A stretch of 64,000 nucleotides of DNA from Bigelowiella natans CCMP2755 (lineage: Eukaryota; Cercozoa; Chlorarachniophyceae), in NCBI GenBank assembly GCA_000320545.1, contig ADNK01001542.1:51233-115232 (forward strand), written 5' to 3'. The position numbers and the translations under genes are program-made. Under the pieces are notes generated by a model. That model was not told the DNA's origin and did no database searches. It saw only the letters and a list, made by a program, of their open reading frames with translations. This document shows, one piece after another, positions 1 through 12,300 of the stretch. Numbering within the stretch: position 1 is the first letter of the stretch; each line of letters starts with the position of its first letter.

Positions 1-872
1 CATGCATCTACCGTCGCATTGGTGAAGATGGTTTTGCCATCGTAGAAGTAGACCTGTGCATCATTAGTCCGTATTATTATTATACACATACAAGAATATA
101 TACTATGATGAATGTGCGGTGGTAGATACCGGCATGTCCATTCTTGCTTCTCCTCGAAGCTTTGTCAATTCCCACGGGTAAAAAGGACCTTTTCCAAATA
201 GCCGGGAGAGGAGGGAGGGAGATCAATATTTGCATGAAACGCATAGTCTTACTTCGTCCAAAAAGGAGTAACAAGTATACAATATATATTATTTTATGTG
301 TAGTGATTCACGCATGCCTTGACCCATAAAAGGCATCAAAACCTTGAAGTCCGTCGTATCGATCTAAATCGTCTTTTGTTTTGTTTGGGTTTATGTTTAT
401 TCCTCCGCATAGGCCTGGATCGTAGAAATACCCCACCTTGCCCGTCCTGCAAACATGCACACACAGCACATACAGCACAACACACACAACACACACATAT
501 ACACACGCACATCAATATAAACATACTGCAAAAGAGCCCTAACTAACCCCACTGCATTCGCTAAGAGGCAAAACCTTGCTAGAATTATTGAACGAACATC
601 TGGATTTTGCAACACCGTCACTGCTTCATCATGTAGCCGTTGTACATCTGTGAGTATCATTATTCATATTTTAGGCTTTGAAAAATATACCATTTTGCAC
701 GTGCGCGTTGGATAACGACAATAGAGCGCAGTTTATGATTTAATATATATACTCTATATATATACTCTATATATATAGTATATATATTTTGCGACCTGAT
801 CTGTGGTCCTCTTCAGCATCCGAATCGTACTTTTGATAATTGTCATTAGATTATCATTATCCAGATATATAT

Positions 873-909
<37 letters not shown>

Positions 910-3900
910 TATCATGGTAGCAATCAATCAACCGATGAAATTTTTAAGGTGGTGGTGTAAGAGCAGTTATTCACGTAAATAATAATAATAATATAAATGG
1001 AATTAGTAATAGTAAAATAATAATACATAGTTTGCATCATGATGCCTGTGTTACTATCACAGGTTGTTCTATCTTCTCTCTCCCAATAATCGTACCTTAC
1101 TAATAGCCGATGGGGCATTACGTGCTGTGCGGTGAAGAACGATGCCTGTTGATTCTTCAAACTGAGCAAAGACATATTTCATCAGATATGAATAAAATAC
1201 CATCTTCAATTACGCCCAAATAGGCCCCAATTTACACGGTCAGTCATCATAGTATCCCATGTTTCTTTTGGCATTATATCGACTACTATTACCACTTGAG
1301 TTCCATTGATAACCATCGGAACCCAGTATCCATTGGAGAGTCTTACAAACTCGCTTCCATCTGTTATTCATTCATAACCATCAATACTACCGTCAATGAC
1401 ATGATCATCATCATCGTCATCATCATAATGCACGTCACCATGAAAAGAGAAACATCTTAGAAATATAATCATCGGAAATCTATCTGAATAATGAATAACA
1501 ATAGGAATAATAATAATATATATATCTCATCAATACGAACGTAATTTTTCCTAACTAACCGGATGAGTTGTTGAGCCTCTCGACAGCGTGGAAAATCATG
1601 CCTTCATCAATGAAACTACACAATGACGATGACAGAAGGCAAATAATGACTCATTTGTTCTCGCACAGCTAATTTGAAATAAGCATACAAGCGTATACAT
1701 GTATGTTATATCATATTAAATTAAAGTGAACCCGTGCTGTTCCCAGTCAGCGACATCTGTTATCTGCAAAAATATATAGGAAATACAAGCGACACGAAAC
1801 GATCTAAAGCCAATGTTTCGAATAGAACAAAAATCTGACGAGGTAAATACAACTTACATCTAGTGATCGATAATCAACTACATTTCTCTATGGATTTTAC
1901 AAATCAATTTGAATTATCCCTAAACATAACGAATGAACGTGGTGATCTTGCTCAGTCATAATACTGCATGCATCTAGGCTAACAGAAGGTGCTGTTTGGT
2001 ATCAACGTTGGGCGAGAGACGGAAGGCGACGCCGTTTGGATGGATACATCGTAACCGGATATATCTGAGTTGTTATGCCAGAAAGGGCAATGGTTGGTGT
2101 AGGAATCATCGTTGCTCGCATATCGACGTAACAACAGCACTGTTTCCGACAGGATATTGCATCGATCATCACCGTGTTTCATTGCTGCTTCCAGAAGGAA
2201 TACCATCGTCCTCAACAATATCTAGGTTCTCCTTTATATGCAAAGACATAGAATGTACATAACTCACACAAAACTGACTATTGCGTTTTTTGTATATTAC
2301 ATGTTACAAATACTATCATTTTTTGGTTGAGAGTGTGCGTATATCTTCCCACCCAGCTTTAAAGCGAATGCACTCCATGTCAAACAGAGAGCAATCGTCC
2401 GCCGAGGCGTTAACAAATAACAACAGGCACTACTACTACTGCCACCATTACTACTATCTCACATAATACTCGAATATGCTTTGCAGCCATCTTCTCCCCT
2501 TCTGTCGTACTGTATTCATAAAGAGTTGAAACATCGGTTAGTTATCTGAAGAGACTTCTGCTGATAAGGTATCTAGGTTCTTCGTTTCCATCATCATCAT
2601 CACGCACCTTAAACTCTCGAAAATGAACGTTTGGTTGGTTCGATTAATTTCTTCGATAGAATCAACTGCAAGGTAGAAGAAGAACAGAGATATACACAAA
2701 ATACAATGTACGATGGTCACCGATACTCAAAGCACTTTATATGAATATCATAAGCTCAAAAAATCCATTTATTATTAAGTTTTCTCTACAAGCGTATGCT
2801 CTCTAAACAGCAGAAAAGGTAGCATCATCGGCTACTTCTTTCATCATCAACATCGTCATTTCTATAGCCAGCACCTGACACTTCCGAGCTGCAATCCCCA
2901 GAAACGCTATCAGCAAACTCGATCTAAACAAACAAAACGATATCAATCACAAACACACACACACACACACACACATGTATGCATGCATACGCACAGGCAA
3001 ACACACAATTATCACAAAAATAATCTCAAAAGCATCATTTTCATAGATAAACATACACTCATGCATGCTTAATAGCATGCGGTTAACATCGTGAAGAACA
3101 CACTTCTGTCTCGTAATTCGCCGGTGTCGGTGCGTTGCAATAACCAGCTTCTTCTGTGGTTTTATCTGCATAGCACCACAAAAAACAAAACAATTTTTAT
3201 GTAAAAACGGAAGCAAAGATACGCTCCTCCCCTCATCCCGTCTCTGGATACTGTTATCACGGTGAATTATGGCTTGGTCATTTTATGGCACAACAACTTG
3301 ATTTGATTGATTTCACCGATATTCATCTGCCGCCAGTGCTCAAGAAGCAAGCCATCCCCAATAACATCCGCATACATCACAAGCTGAGCGTCATTGGGAG
3401 TGAAGAATGGAAGGGAGGGGAGAAGAAGTCAACGACAACAACAACAACAACGATAAGAATAACAACACGCCACAGGAACAATCTTGGCCCTCCCGACCTT
3501 GTTCTCCTCCGTTGTGTTTGTAGTCTTTCTAAAGCGACGCATTGGAAGGTCCATTGGCAGCCTATTGCGCCATTTGCGTAGCACCTTGATGAAGAGAGAG
3601 AAAGAGAGAGAAAGAGAGAGAAAGAGAGAGATAAGGATACAACGGCTTGGATGTTGACAGATAATGATACTATGAAGGATACAACGGCTTGGATGTTGAC
3701 AGATAATGATACTATGCTAAATAGGTACATAAACGATTTACCTTAATGCTATATGGCCCTCTAACCACACCCGTAGCATCTTCATAGCAATAAGCGCTCT
3801 CCTGCTCAGTACGATGAGAGGAAAAGTGGATGCATGATGATCAAGATGTAGCACTAGTTGATAAGAATACAACACATCGAATCTCCTTTGAATTTTGTTC

Positions 3901-4568
3901 CTAAGACATGCTTTGGAGCATGTTACAAGGAAAACTCGAGTAGTTATACGCGTGCCTTATTGCTACTCCTATCGTATATGCTGTTATGCAGGCAGCTATA
4001 GCTATTTGGAGATCATCGGTGAATACCTGGCTTATGCCTTGTTTTCTCTTCTTGATCGTCGTTTTATCCGATGTCGGCTGCTGCTGCTGCTTCACAAAGT
4101 TTTCCATGGCCTGATGATGACAAAATGCACACATTATCTCGAAATATATCATGGTTGCATTAATAAGGACGGTAGCAATGGATTATTCTATGAAACCACC
4201 TCGGTAGCCTTTAATCCGAGTTCTTTCATCCGCCTTTCAATACCAAGACCTGTATAGTTTACACGTATATACAATATTTATAATACTTAAACAAGTATAG
4301 AATACATACCTGGTTGCTTTCCCTCCAAGGCCGCTAATGTGCGAGCCTATGTGGATTAAGAAGAATGATTTGTGCAAATCAACAACTCCTCATTCAATCC
4401 TAAACTGCATTCATATCATCGGCCGTGGAATGTTGATTTACATGATTTTCATCGTAAACGAGGATGGCGATTTTTCGTTTTTTGCTTCGGTTCTCCTCGT
4501 TGGTGAGATCATATCGATGATCAGGATTCATCTTTCATTTCTCTCAGTTTCTCTCCCTCTCACATGTA

Positions 4569-4608
<40 letters not shown>

Positions 4609-5720
4609 TGTGTGCTTTTTCATTCTATTTATGGCATTTACCTTGCTAACAAGCATGTCTTTGTGCTTCTCATTCTTCCATTCTTCCCGTAGCTATGAAG
4701 ATGATGATGATGATGACATATATACTGCTCAGCAATCCCAACAACAAGAAAATCAATAACACAACCAACCACTAGCAGAATCTATATCTATTCGAATGGA
4801 CTGCACGTCAGTGCTTCTTCGTGTCATATTCTAAGGTTGCTCTAGTGCCTTGTGCTGTGCGTTACTAACTCACCTTCCGTAACCGATTGTCTTCGTTTTC
4901 GAATTTTTGATTGAATCTACCAGAGATCATGATGGTGTATAATACAGGCGCATGGTTTATCTTAAATCAAACTTCACAGTGGTGACTAATAGCTGCGAGG
5001 CAGGTCGGAAGCTCATATTTATGGGAACTATTCTTCGATAATAACGGCGTATTTAGCAGTGTGCTTGATAGTATTGCTACATATCCGTATAATCATCACT
5101 ATCATCATCATCATCGTCATCATCATCATCATCATATCGTATTGTTTAGAAGTGAATGACTCGTCAGCAGCCTTCTCCCAGTCCTTATCATCCCACTAAG
5201 AAAAGACATATACATATATATTTAACGCAGCAGTAAATGTGCTGATTATTATGTGAGAGGCGATAAAATCACGGGGATGGGCACAATGCGCGCGCGTATA
5301 ATTTGTCGTACGTGTGTATAATAAATCAATCAACAACCCCGTCTTTTTCCTTTGCATCGCTATCAATCTCCTTCTTGTTCCCCAAGTTCTCTTTCCTTCG
5401 ACGGCCACTAATCTGATTGTCATCAAACCACTCAATTATGCATGTCAATAATCTTTGCGTGCGTGCGTGTCACCTTATCCTTAATCATATGTCGGTAATT
5501 CTTTACCATATCCGCCATCTGGGGATTATCTACAAAATGTGTGGAAGACCAAAAGCGACATCTAATCGTTGTGAGGATTCTTAAAATTAGTTTCAATGTA
5601 ACGCATACCTTTGAATTTGTACTGATATCGGTTGAGAATGTCTTTGATGGCCTTGCGCCCATCGAAGCCATTTCTTGGGTTGTAAGCAGCCTTTTTCTTC
5701 TATAAATGACGATAATATGG
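1..5720 (-). CDS. Multi-exon GYF-domain protein, 3' end outside window
   Basis: Function unknown; GYF domains bind proline-rich peptides. Seen: a chain of short minus-strand exons with GT-AG borders and matching phases. The exon at 3742-3801 (motif YEDATGVVRGPYSIK) joined to 3498-3584 (VLRKWRN, DLPMRRF) gives the GYF pattern: aromatic, D, GP-Y/F, W, then DL-x-RR. Upstream (5' of the gene) are charged exons at about 5625-5700, 5470-5530, 5390-5440, 5110-5195, 4875-4920, 4628-4692, 4300-4337 and 4045-4133 (Gln-run). Downstream are exons at about 3320-3389, 3110-3170, 2835-2915, 2606-2665, then 1720-1770, 1560-1615, about 1218-1360, 1100-1165, 580-648 and 1-52. The piece from 2050 to 1218 (GVAFRLSPN, then EFVRLSNGYWVP) resembles SH3-like repeats of large algal and oomycete proteins. 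Some joins around 2250-2600 remain ambiguous because two frames are open. It could be two genes, split near 4190 where a read-through TAG is possible; phase continuity favours one. Confidence 0.5.
875..907. repeat. (AT)n microsatellite
   Basis: About 16 AT units in an intron of the left-edge gene. Similar AT, CA and CT tracts mark introns throughout the window. Confidence 0.9.
3633..3716. repeat. Perfect 42-bp tandem duplication
   Basis: Two identical 42-bp units (3633-3674 and 3675-3716) directly follow an imperfect GAGAGAGAAA tract. They lie inside the intron between the two GYF-encoding exons (3585-3741). Perfect identity points to a recent duplication. Confidence 0.9.
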
Positions 5721-5772
5721 GGGGAATCGGGGCCTCGCGTTAAATAGATGAAGATAGGGGTGCTACCGCCTA

Positions 5773-6600
5773 CTCAATCAACATGCACAGATTGAATCTA
5801 TTCGGAACAGCAGCCACTACAAATTGAGTTACGTTTTCACCGCATTGATAAATATTCTTGAATTGGTGTGGAGAAAGAGTCGTTCTAAGCATGTTGACAG
5901 CTGCGAATGACCCCGTAGTAACGGTATTATTATTCCCTAAGACAGCAACACCTTCTTCGCCAGGTTGAGAAGAGGTCTTATTGCCCGATTGCCCGGAAAA
6001 TATGACTCATCACTCTATGCATATATGGTTAAAGAACTCATCATCACCGCGACATGACTGGATGGTAGAAGGGTTGCAATACGGTTAATTCATATCTCCA
6101 CATAGGAATAGCACGTGGTAGCAGCCATTGCAGAGAGTAGTGTGCGAATTACGGTGAACGTGGAGGAGAGGCAAAGCAGCACAATTATAGATGCGGTCCC
6201 AACTTGCACGGTCGAGATACTGCATAGGTGTCAATGGTGAGGACAAAGGAGGCGTGTCTGGAAAAGGAACAGAACTCATCGGAACCTTATTCGTTCCATT
6301 TGCCATCGAATCGTAGACGTCATCACCACCAGCAATTTGAAGATGGATCAAGACCAATGGCCAGAGTGCGTTCTCTATTTGCACAGAGAATATCGCCCGC
6401 CATGGCAGCAAGGCGCATGCAAGCAACTAAAACGACTGGGGGGGCATTGAGGCAAGGAAGCTGTTTTGGGGCAGGGGCGCTGCAAGTTCCAAGTAGATCT
6501 AGGATAGGATGTTCATCGGACGATATTTTATCTAATATTCGATTTGCAATTTTGGATGAATATAAACGACAATTCTGGATCTGCGACAACGGGATTAGCT
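5773..6600 (-). CDS. Unassigned coding exons
   Basis: Three minus-strand blocks look coding but match no family I recognise. From about 6580 down to 6330 the frame reads a Cys/Ala-rich segment (DLLGTCSAPAPKQ, CMRLAAMAGDILC). At about 6070-6220 it reads YLDRASWDRIYNC and CNGCYHVLFLCGD. At 5773-5990 it reads GEEGVAVLGNNNTVTTGSF, then QCGENVTQFVVAAVPNRF, and ends LCMLIE-stop at 5773. The last block has a profilin- or roadblock-like hydrophobic alternation, which is only an impression. The stop is followed within about 50 bases by the first supported exon of the GYF gene, so this is probably a separate upstream gene. Exon borders and start are not resolved. Confidence 0.35.
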
Positions 6601-6721
6601 GCGATTCCTTTAAAACTTTCGTTCACTACCGGTAATTCCTTCTCCCCGATGCATCATCTCAGACCAGCATGGAAGCTTGTGTCCGCATAATAGACTGTGA
6701 TCTCAAACAACAGGAAGGACA

Positions 6722-8530
6722 ATGTCTGTGTCACAATTCTTGGGAAAACATGATTGGAAAGTGAGTGTTCAAGACGGCGGGACTTACTTGGTTTCTGGGA
6801 ATCAAACGAGCAATGAAGACAAAAATGTGAGCGAGAAAGTGGAGACACTGGAAAATCAACTCAAGTGTTGGAAAGAAAACTTGAAACACGAGTTGGAAAA
6901 ACGAAAGGAAGATGTGTCGAAATGTGAGACTCAATTGAAGACACTGGTAAATGAAATTGAAAATGGAGACAGCGATGAAGGAGAGGATGACGATGGGTTG
7001 GATGGTGAGTGCAAAAGCGAGACATAATTCGTGAAATTGTGACCCAGCGAGACATTTTAATAAAACATCGCGAGAAAATCAATGAAATTACCGACATGTT
7101 AAAAGTGGGGAAATTTTGTGATAAGAAGAGTTTGGAAGTCGCTTACAAACTGAGGATGGAGCAATATGTTTTCAAGCAAATAGACACAAAATTCGTGCAA
7201 AAATACAAATTCAACGATGGGAAAATATCAGTTGTGTCTCAGCTGAGCGCTGAAAGTGCTATAGTAGATGGGATGTCCTTCACAGGACACAGTGTTCACT
7301 CCTTGCGGAAGTGTGGGGACAAAGCAACTCTGGTTGCGGTCGCCCAAGCGGAAATGCAGTTGTCAAATTCCCTCCAAACTCTGTATGACAAGACCACTGA
7401 AGAAATCGCACGACTGAGAAATGAATATGAGAAGGCAGGCATCAATGACCAAGGAAGAAAGCATAATCTGGTCGCAGAGGAACTCAAAGCGTTGCGATTA
7501 CTAGGCAGGATGAAAAAGGGAAAGCATAAAGCTGAGATGCTGGTTATTGCCTACATCGTTGAGAGACTGGACGACCTCATAGTAGATAAATCGGTGTATA
7601 TCAACATTCAACAACAACTCGAGTGGAAACGAAAATTGTCGGAGATGAAGGTGTGGAACAAACTGCCGGATATGATGACTGAGAGGGGTGGTTTGGGTGT
7701 GGCTGTTGGGGATGGCAAGCTGTTTGCGGTTGGTGGACATGATGGTAATGATGAACTCAAATCTGGGGAGTATCTGAATTTGAATGATGTGGATACGGGG
7801 TGGAAGAAACTGCCTGATATGAATATTAGGAGATATTGTTTGGGTGTGGCCGTTGGGGATGGCAAGCTGTTTGCGGTTGGTGGTGGGTATGATGGTGATA
7901 ATTGCCTCAAATTGGGGGAGTATCTGGATTTGAAGGATGTGGATGCGGGGTGGAAGGAACTGCCTGATATGAGGATTTACAGGGATGATTTTGGTGTGGC
8001 TGTTGGGGATGGCAAGCTGTTTGCGGTTGGTGGCGCGGGTGATAATGGTTGTTATCTCCAATCTGGGGAGTATCTGAATTTGAAGGATGTGGATGCAGGG
8101 TGGAAGAAACTGCCTGATATGATGACTAAAAGGGGTTATTTGGGTGTGGCTGTTGGGGATGGCAAGCTGTTTGCGGTTGGTGGGTATAATAGTACTGAAT
8201 TCAAATCTGGGGAGTATCTGGATTTGAAGGATGTGGATGCGGGGTGGAAGAAACTGCCTGATATGAGGATTGAGAGGAGTAGTTTGGGTGTGGCTGTTGG
8301 GGATGGTAAGCTGTTTGCGGTTGGTGGACATGATGGTGATAATTACCTCAAATCTGGGGAGTATCTGGATTTGAAGGATGTGGATGCGGGGTGGAAGGAA
8401 CTGCCTGACATGAGGATTGAGAGGATAGGTGTGGCTGTTGGGGATGGCAAGCTGTTTGCTGTTGGGTGGGAATGGTGGTAGTAAAAGTGATCATTGCAAA
8501 TCTGGGGAGTATCTTCGCATCGTTATGTAG
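6722..8530 (+). CDS. Coiled-coil and kelch-repeat protein
   Basis: Probable protein-interaction scaffold. The N-terminus (6722-7004) starts MSVSQFLGKHDWKV and runs into a Lys/Glu coiled coil and an acidic patch. The frame then changes: either a 47-nt GT-AG intron (7005-7051, phases match) or a one-base frameshift joins it to the reading frame at 7052. Another coiled coil follows to about 7640. From 7650 come five full and one partial kelch-type repeats of about 48 residues, each with GVAVGDGKLFAVGG and SGEYL-(D/N)-LKDVDAGW. Nucleotide identity between repeats is very high, so they expanded recently. The sixth repeat has lost two codons and is frameshifted at about 8467. Without the shift the protein stops at 8481; in the shifted frame the repeat continues (GGNGGSKSDHCKSGEYL) to TAG at 8528-8530. 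A six-bladed propeller would need the complete last repeat. Confidence 0.75.
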
Positions 8531-8572
8531 ACAGCTTCGCACACACATCGGATTCTGTCTAGAGAAATGTGA

Positions 8573-10021
8573 TCATTCACAGCCATCTACAACTTCGCTC
8601 ATCAGATGAACATGGACTTTCATCGCCTTTTCTCTTAGTTTGCGACAGAATTCGGAATTCAGTTCGGCTTTTAGGTTGTCTGTTGCCAGGATGATTTCAC
8701 TAAGTTCATCATCAATGTCACAGATTTCATTTGCTGTGCTACGTTTGGTCACTTGTTCAATGTTGCTCGTGTTGATCTCATGGTGAGATGTTTCTTTGAA
8801 TGAAAATCACAATTGGGTGCTCTGTGAAGGTCATCAACAGGAATCCTTTTGCTGTGAGCACATTGATGAGCATGCATTTTGCAGCATCGCATGTCAACAC
8901 AGCACACAGCAGTCGTGCATCATCACACAGCAGTCGCACGTGTCAGCACGATAACGGCGCGCGCGCATAGCAGTCGTGCATCAGCACATGGCAGTCGCAC
9001 ATCAGCACGGCAATGATGCTTCAGCACAAACGGGACACACCAGTCGCATGTTGGCACAGACAATTGGTTTCCACATTCGGACATCGAATGTTGGAAAAGA
9101 ACGTCGTGCACATTCTCACACATGACATTCATTTGTTTTGTGAAAGCTCATGATGAAATGCCTTTGCAGACACATCATTCAAATGTCAATAGTTTGTTTT
9201 TCAGGTGGGAACACAGACTTGCATGTTCACTGCTTTGCTACTTGGTGATTGCAATTGATGTGTGTTGTTGTCTTGTTTTCAAACATGTCCAGATTTCTTG
9301 GTTCTTTGATGTCTTCGTGAATGATTTTGGGATTGCAGAACTCAAAATTTGCTTTTTGATTCAACTTTTCTGGTGTTTTTTATTTGTTTGCTTTTCCACG
9401 TTTTTTGCTGCATCTGGGCATTCTGGCATTCGGGCATGTTGTCCAGTTGTGTTGTTTTTTTTATGTTCGCTTCTCTGTGTTCTTCCTTTTGTTGATTTGT
9501 TTTTCCTTCACTTGCTTTTCCACACTTTTTGTTGCATCATTGTTTCATCTTTTCTTTGCTTTTGATTCTGCACGTTTTGTCCGCTGTTCTCATTTCTTCT
9601 TTTGACAATCAACATGCATGACTTTCTTCCATCACTTTTGATTTTTTCATCCAAAGCCCAATCCTTTTTCCATACTGATGACACACTCCTCTTTCAAGCT
9701 GCTTTTCATTCCAGCAACATCAAGTTGCATTGCTAAATTGTTTTCATGTTTGCTTTCATTTTCAACATGACAATTGATTTTTTGACTTTTCGCACTTGAT
9801 GTTGTGATTAAGAATTCTCCACATCGTTTTTCTTGTCATTTTTTGTTTTGGGGACCACGGAAATTGGGGATTTGTTCGCCTCTTTCATTTTCCAAATCAA
9901 TGTGGGGCTTTGCATGGCTAGATGGGGTCTTGAAAAACAAACTTTCGAATGTGCGCACATGTGCTAGATGTGTGCACATGCACACACAATGCTTTGTGCA
10001 AATGTGACCCCCAACCTCCAA
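8573..10021 (-). pseudogene. Frameshifted B-box/coiled-coil-like gene remnant
   Basis: Successive minus-strand open stretches look like protein but sit in different frames, so they form one decayed gene rather than several. In order: 10021-9836 (HIDLENERGEQIPNFRGP), about 9830-9640 (EKRCGEFLITTSSAK, CHVENESKHENNLAM), about 9655-9510 (LDEKIKSDGRKSCMLIV), about 9515-9350 (MPECQNAQMQQKTWKSK), about 9345-9228 (EFCNPKIIHEDIKEPRN), then a Cys/His-rich stretch at about 8800-8905, and 8573-8806. The last is open for 78 codons without an ATG and reads as a coiled coil (EICDIDDELSEIILATDNLK, LREKAMKVHVHLMSEV). Spaced Cys/His followed by a coiled coil suggests a TRIM-type B-box protein; that assignment is weak. 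Imperfect CAGTCG/CAGCAC repeats occupy about 8900-9060. The remnant faces the kelch gene tail to tail. Confidence 0.45.
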
Positions 10022-10922
10022 AAAATGCCCCCCATGCTAACATGAAGCATGGGCATGACAATGCTAAAACACTAGAATGTGATGTCATGCAGCGCATGAT
10101 GCTACATTGCTAGATTGGCACAATGCTAGAATAACACAATGTAGAATGATGCTGTCGCATCGCTTTGTGAGTACTAGAGTAGGTTGTGCTTCGCACATGC
10201 CATGCTTACATGCTGCCATTGGCGGTTGCAATGATTTTATTGTTATTGCTTGCACATTGCACACGGTGCCAAGCAACTGCACGCGCTGCAAAGAAGCCAA
10301 CAGCTCTAGAGCTCCAGGATCATGCATCTTGCAACATGTCACCATGTTAGCATGGCGTGATCTTCCACAACTAAGCAATCTACCCATATACATTGCACTT
10401 GACAGCATCATTATGTTATCTGTGAGACGGATATGACTAAAAGATCACCTAGATTACATTTATTCAATGGTCGTCCTAATGTAGCTATGCAAAGCTAGAA
10501 AGCAGCGACTGCAGCGCTTTGATGGGCACACAGTAATCATTACTGCGCAACCATGTTACATTCAGACTAGCTTACACGCGCTGGCGCATTATGGAAATAA
10601 GACAGCATGGCCAATGAACAATCTGAGCTGTTCATTTCTAGATTTGAGCTAGAATCGTATGTCGTTGGCTCGTGAAACAAGAAGGGCGGCACAATGACAT
10701 ACGCTCATTCATCACTACCATACGCACCGACACATTTGACTCGAGCTTGGCAATAATAGGATCATTTTGTTAATTGTAAACTTATTTCCCTAAAATTCGA
10801 GATTCAACACCGCACCATTCTGTCTCCAGAAATGAAGAGCGATTACTGTCTATTGATCTCGCAATGAATATTTACATAGCACCTCTCCGTATTCTTCTTC
10901 TGTATACACATGCACAACCACT
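10022..10922. other. Intergenic, CTAG/ATGC-rich repetitive DNA
   Basis: No supported gene. It contains copies of the AATGCTAGAAT motif (about 10060-10130) that recurs in the other intergenic islands, and one MITE arm (see 10427-10480). The 3' end of the NRPS gene is at 10923. Confidence 0.6.
10427..10480 (+). repeat. MITE arm of the AGACGGAT family (single arm)
   Basis: Starts GAGACGGAT and ends ATGGTCGTCCTAATG. It aligns with the arms of the palindromic elements at 30630-30840 and 39900-40138. No inverted partner was found nearby, so this looks like a broken copy. Confidence 0.55.
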
Positions 10923-12300
10923 TTATCTGTTGCTAAACGTACTTTGCGAGCACATATTTGACGAAGACTGGTCATCAGAATCATTCTTGCCCTCAATCTC
11001 ATCTTGTTCATCGTTCATCATAGCCGAGCTTCGCCAGCCTCCATTACCATCCTTCTCGTTCTTGCTAAGGAATTGCGACACTGCAGCAGCAACAGGGTGA
11101 ACGTTGGTCTCAAAGAGCATTGTCCAGTGGTCTCCAGGAGTGTACTTTGTCACCCAGCGTTGGCCATCACACACCGATGATGACGATGATCCTGCCGCTA
11201 CTGATGATGGTGGCGCTGATGATGATGGTGATGATGATGATAGTGATGATGGTGAAGCTATCAAGCTGCTAGCAAGCTCATCTTCCGAACTCAGCGCAAC
11301 AGTTCCGACATGCGGCCTCACGCTAAGCACCCTCGTCTCGTCATTGAGGACGAAATCAGAAGGACAGTAGTACTCATGGAGCAGCTCAGTGCACCGTATA
11401 AAGTGACTAGCAGCGAGCCTCGCCACGTCGGGGCTTGCCTTTAGGTCAGGCATTCTAAGCATCATCTTTGCTACGACGGTGTCCAAGTCCTCCAGAGGCT
11501 CCTCCTCTCGGCTACCCCCTTCAAGCTTTATCGGGGCGTCAAACAGCAGCACGTTCGTAACGCTTAGTCCGGGATGGCTTTGCTGCAGTTGGCGCGCAGC
11601 TTCCAAAGCGATCACGCCTCCATATGACCAGCCGCCCAACACCAAAGGGGGGGGAGGGGATAATGATGATGATGACGATGATGATGATGATGATGACAAA
11701 TGCCTCATCTCTTCCTCCTCGTTCAGCCGCTTTAGTATCTAAGATAAACAAGGAAGGAATTAAGTGTGGGAGATGGGTGGAGATATAACCGTGATTGGGA
11801 TTTCTACAAAGGGTGCCGCCACACACGCAATACTAGGAGAAATGACCGATCGTGTGGGTTCGCCCTAACATTTTATCATTTATATCATGGACTACCTCAG
11901 AGATATATATTTCAGCTACTTCCTCAATCGAATCTACCATGAACGGCACTGTGAAAAACACAGTAGAGTCAGTAAATGGCGAAGAAAATGATGGGTCAAA
12001 TAAAGAAGTAATAAAACACAAGACACATCGTTATCGTACTCAGAACTACAAATCGTTTGTGCATTTACATTAGGATAAAATTCTCTACTTGCAAGAGGCT
12101 GCGCGACATCATCGATGGCAGCAGAAAAATATCATCAAAACAGCTCGAAAAGATACATCGTACTACCCGAGCCATTTAGAGAATTGTCATCCATAGCAAA
12201 TATACTATCATAGAGGTCTGTTTGAAGGTGTGCAACCAACGGCCTAAAGCACAACGCACTAGCCCCTGCTCCGGGAAGCAAGAATAGGCTACTTCTTCCC
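10923..12300 (-). other. NRPS thioesterase domain
   Basis: Releases the finished product by hydrolysis or cyclisation. Encoded over three exons: LFLLPGAGASALCFRPLVAH (12228-12300), DSIEEVAEIYISE (11896-11948), and the last exon with nucleophile motif GGWSYGG (about 11608-11633), the acidic residue in LLFDAPI and the His in GDHWTMLF (about 11110-11134). The Ser-Asp-His triad is complete. The order and the SIEE segment fit type I NRPS thioesterases. Confidence 0.85.

Noticed and set aside
7501-8331. 276-codon minus-strand frame antisense to the kelch repeats
   Set aside because: It is the reverse complement of near-identical repeats and has repeated His/Pro-rich translation without its own signature; a shadow of the kelch gene.
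8900-9060. Possible CRISPR-like or satellite array from CAGTCG/CAGCAC repeats
   Set aside because: Units vary in length and sequence and there are no constant spacers; simple imperfect repeats in a eukaryotic context.
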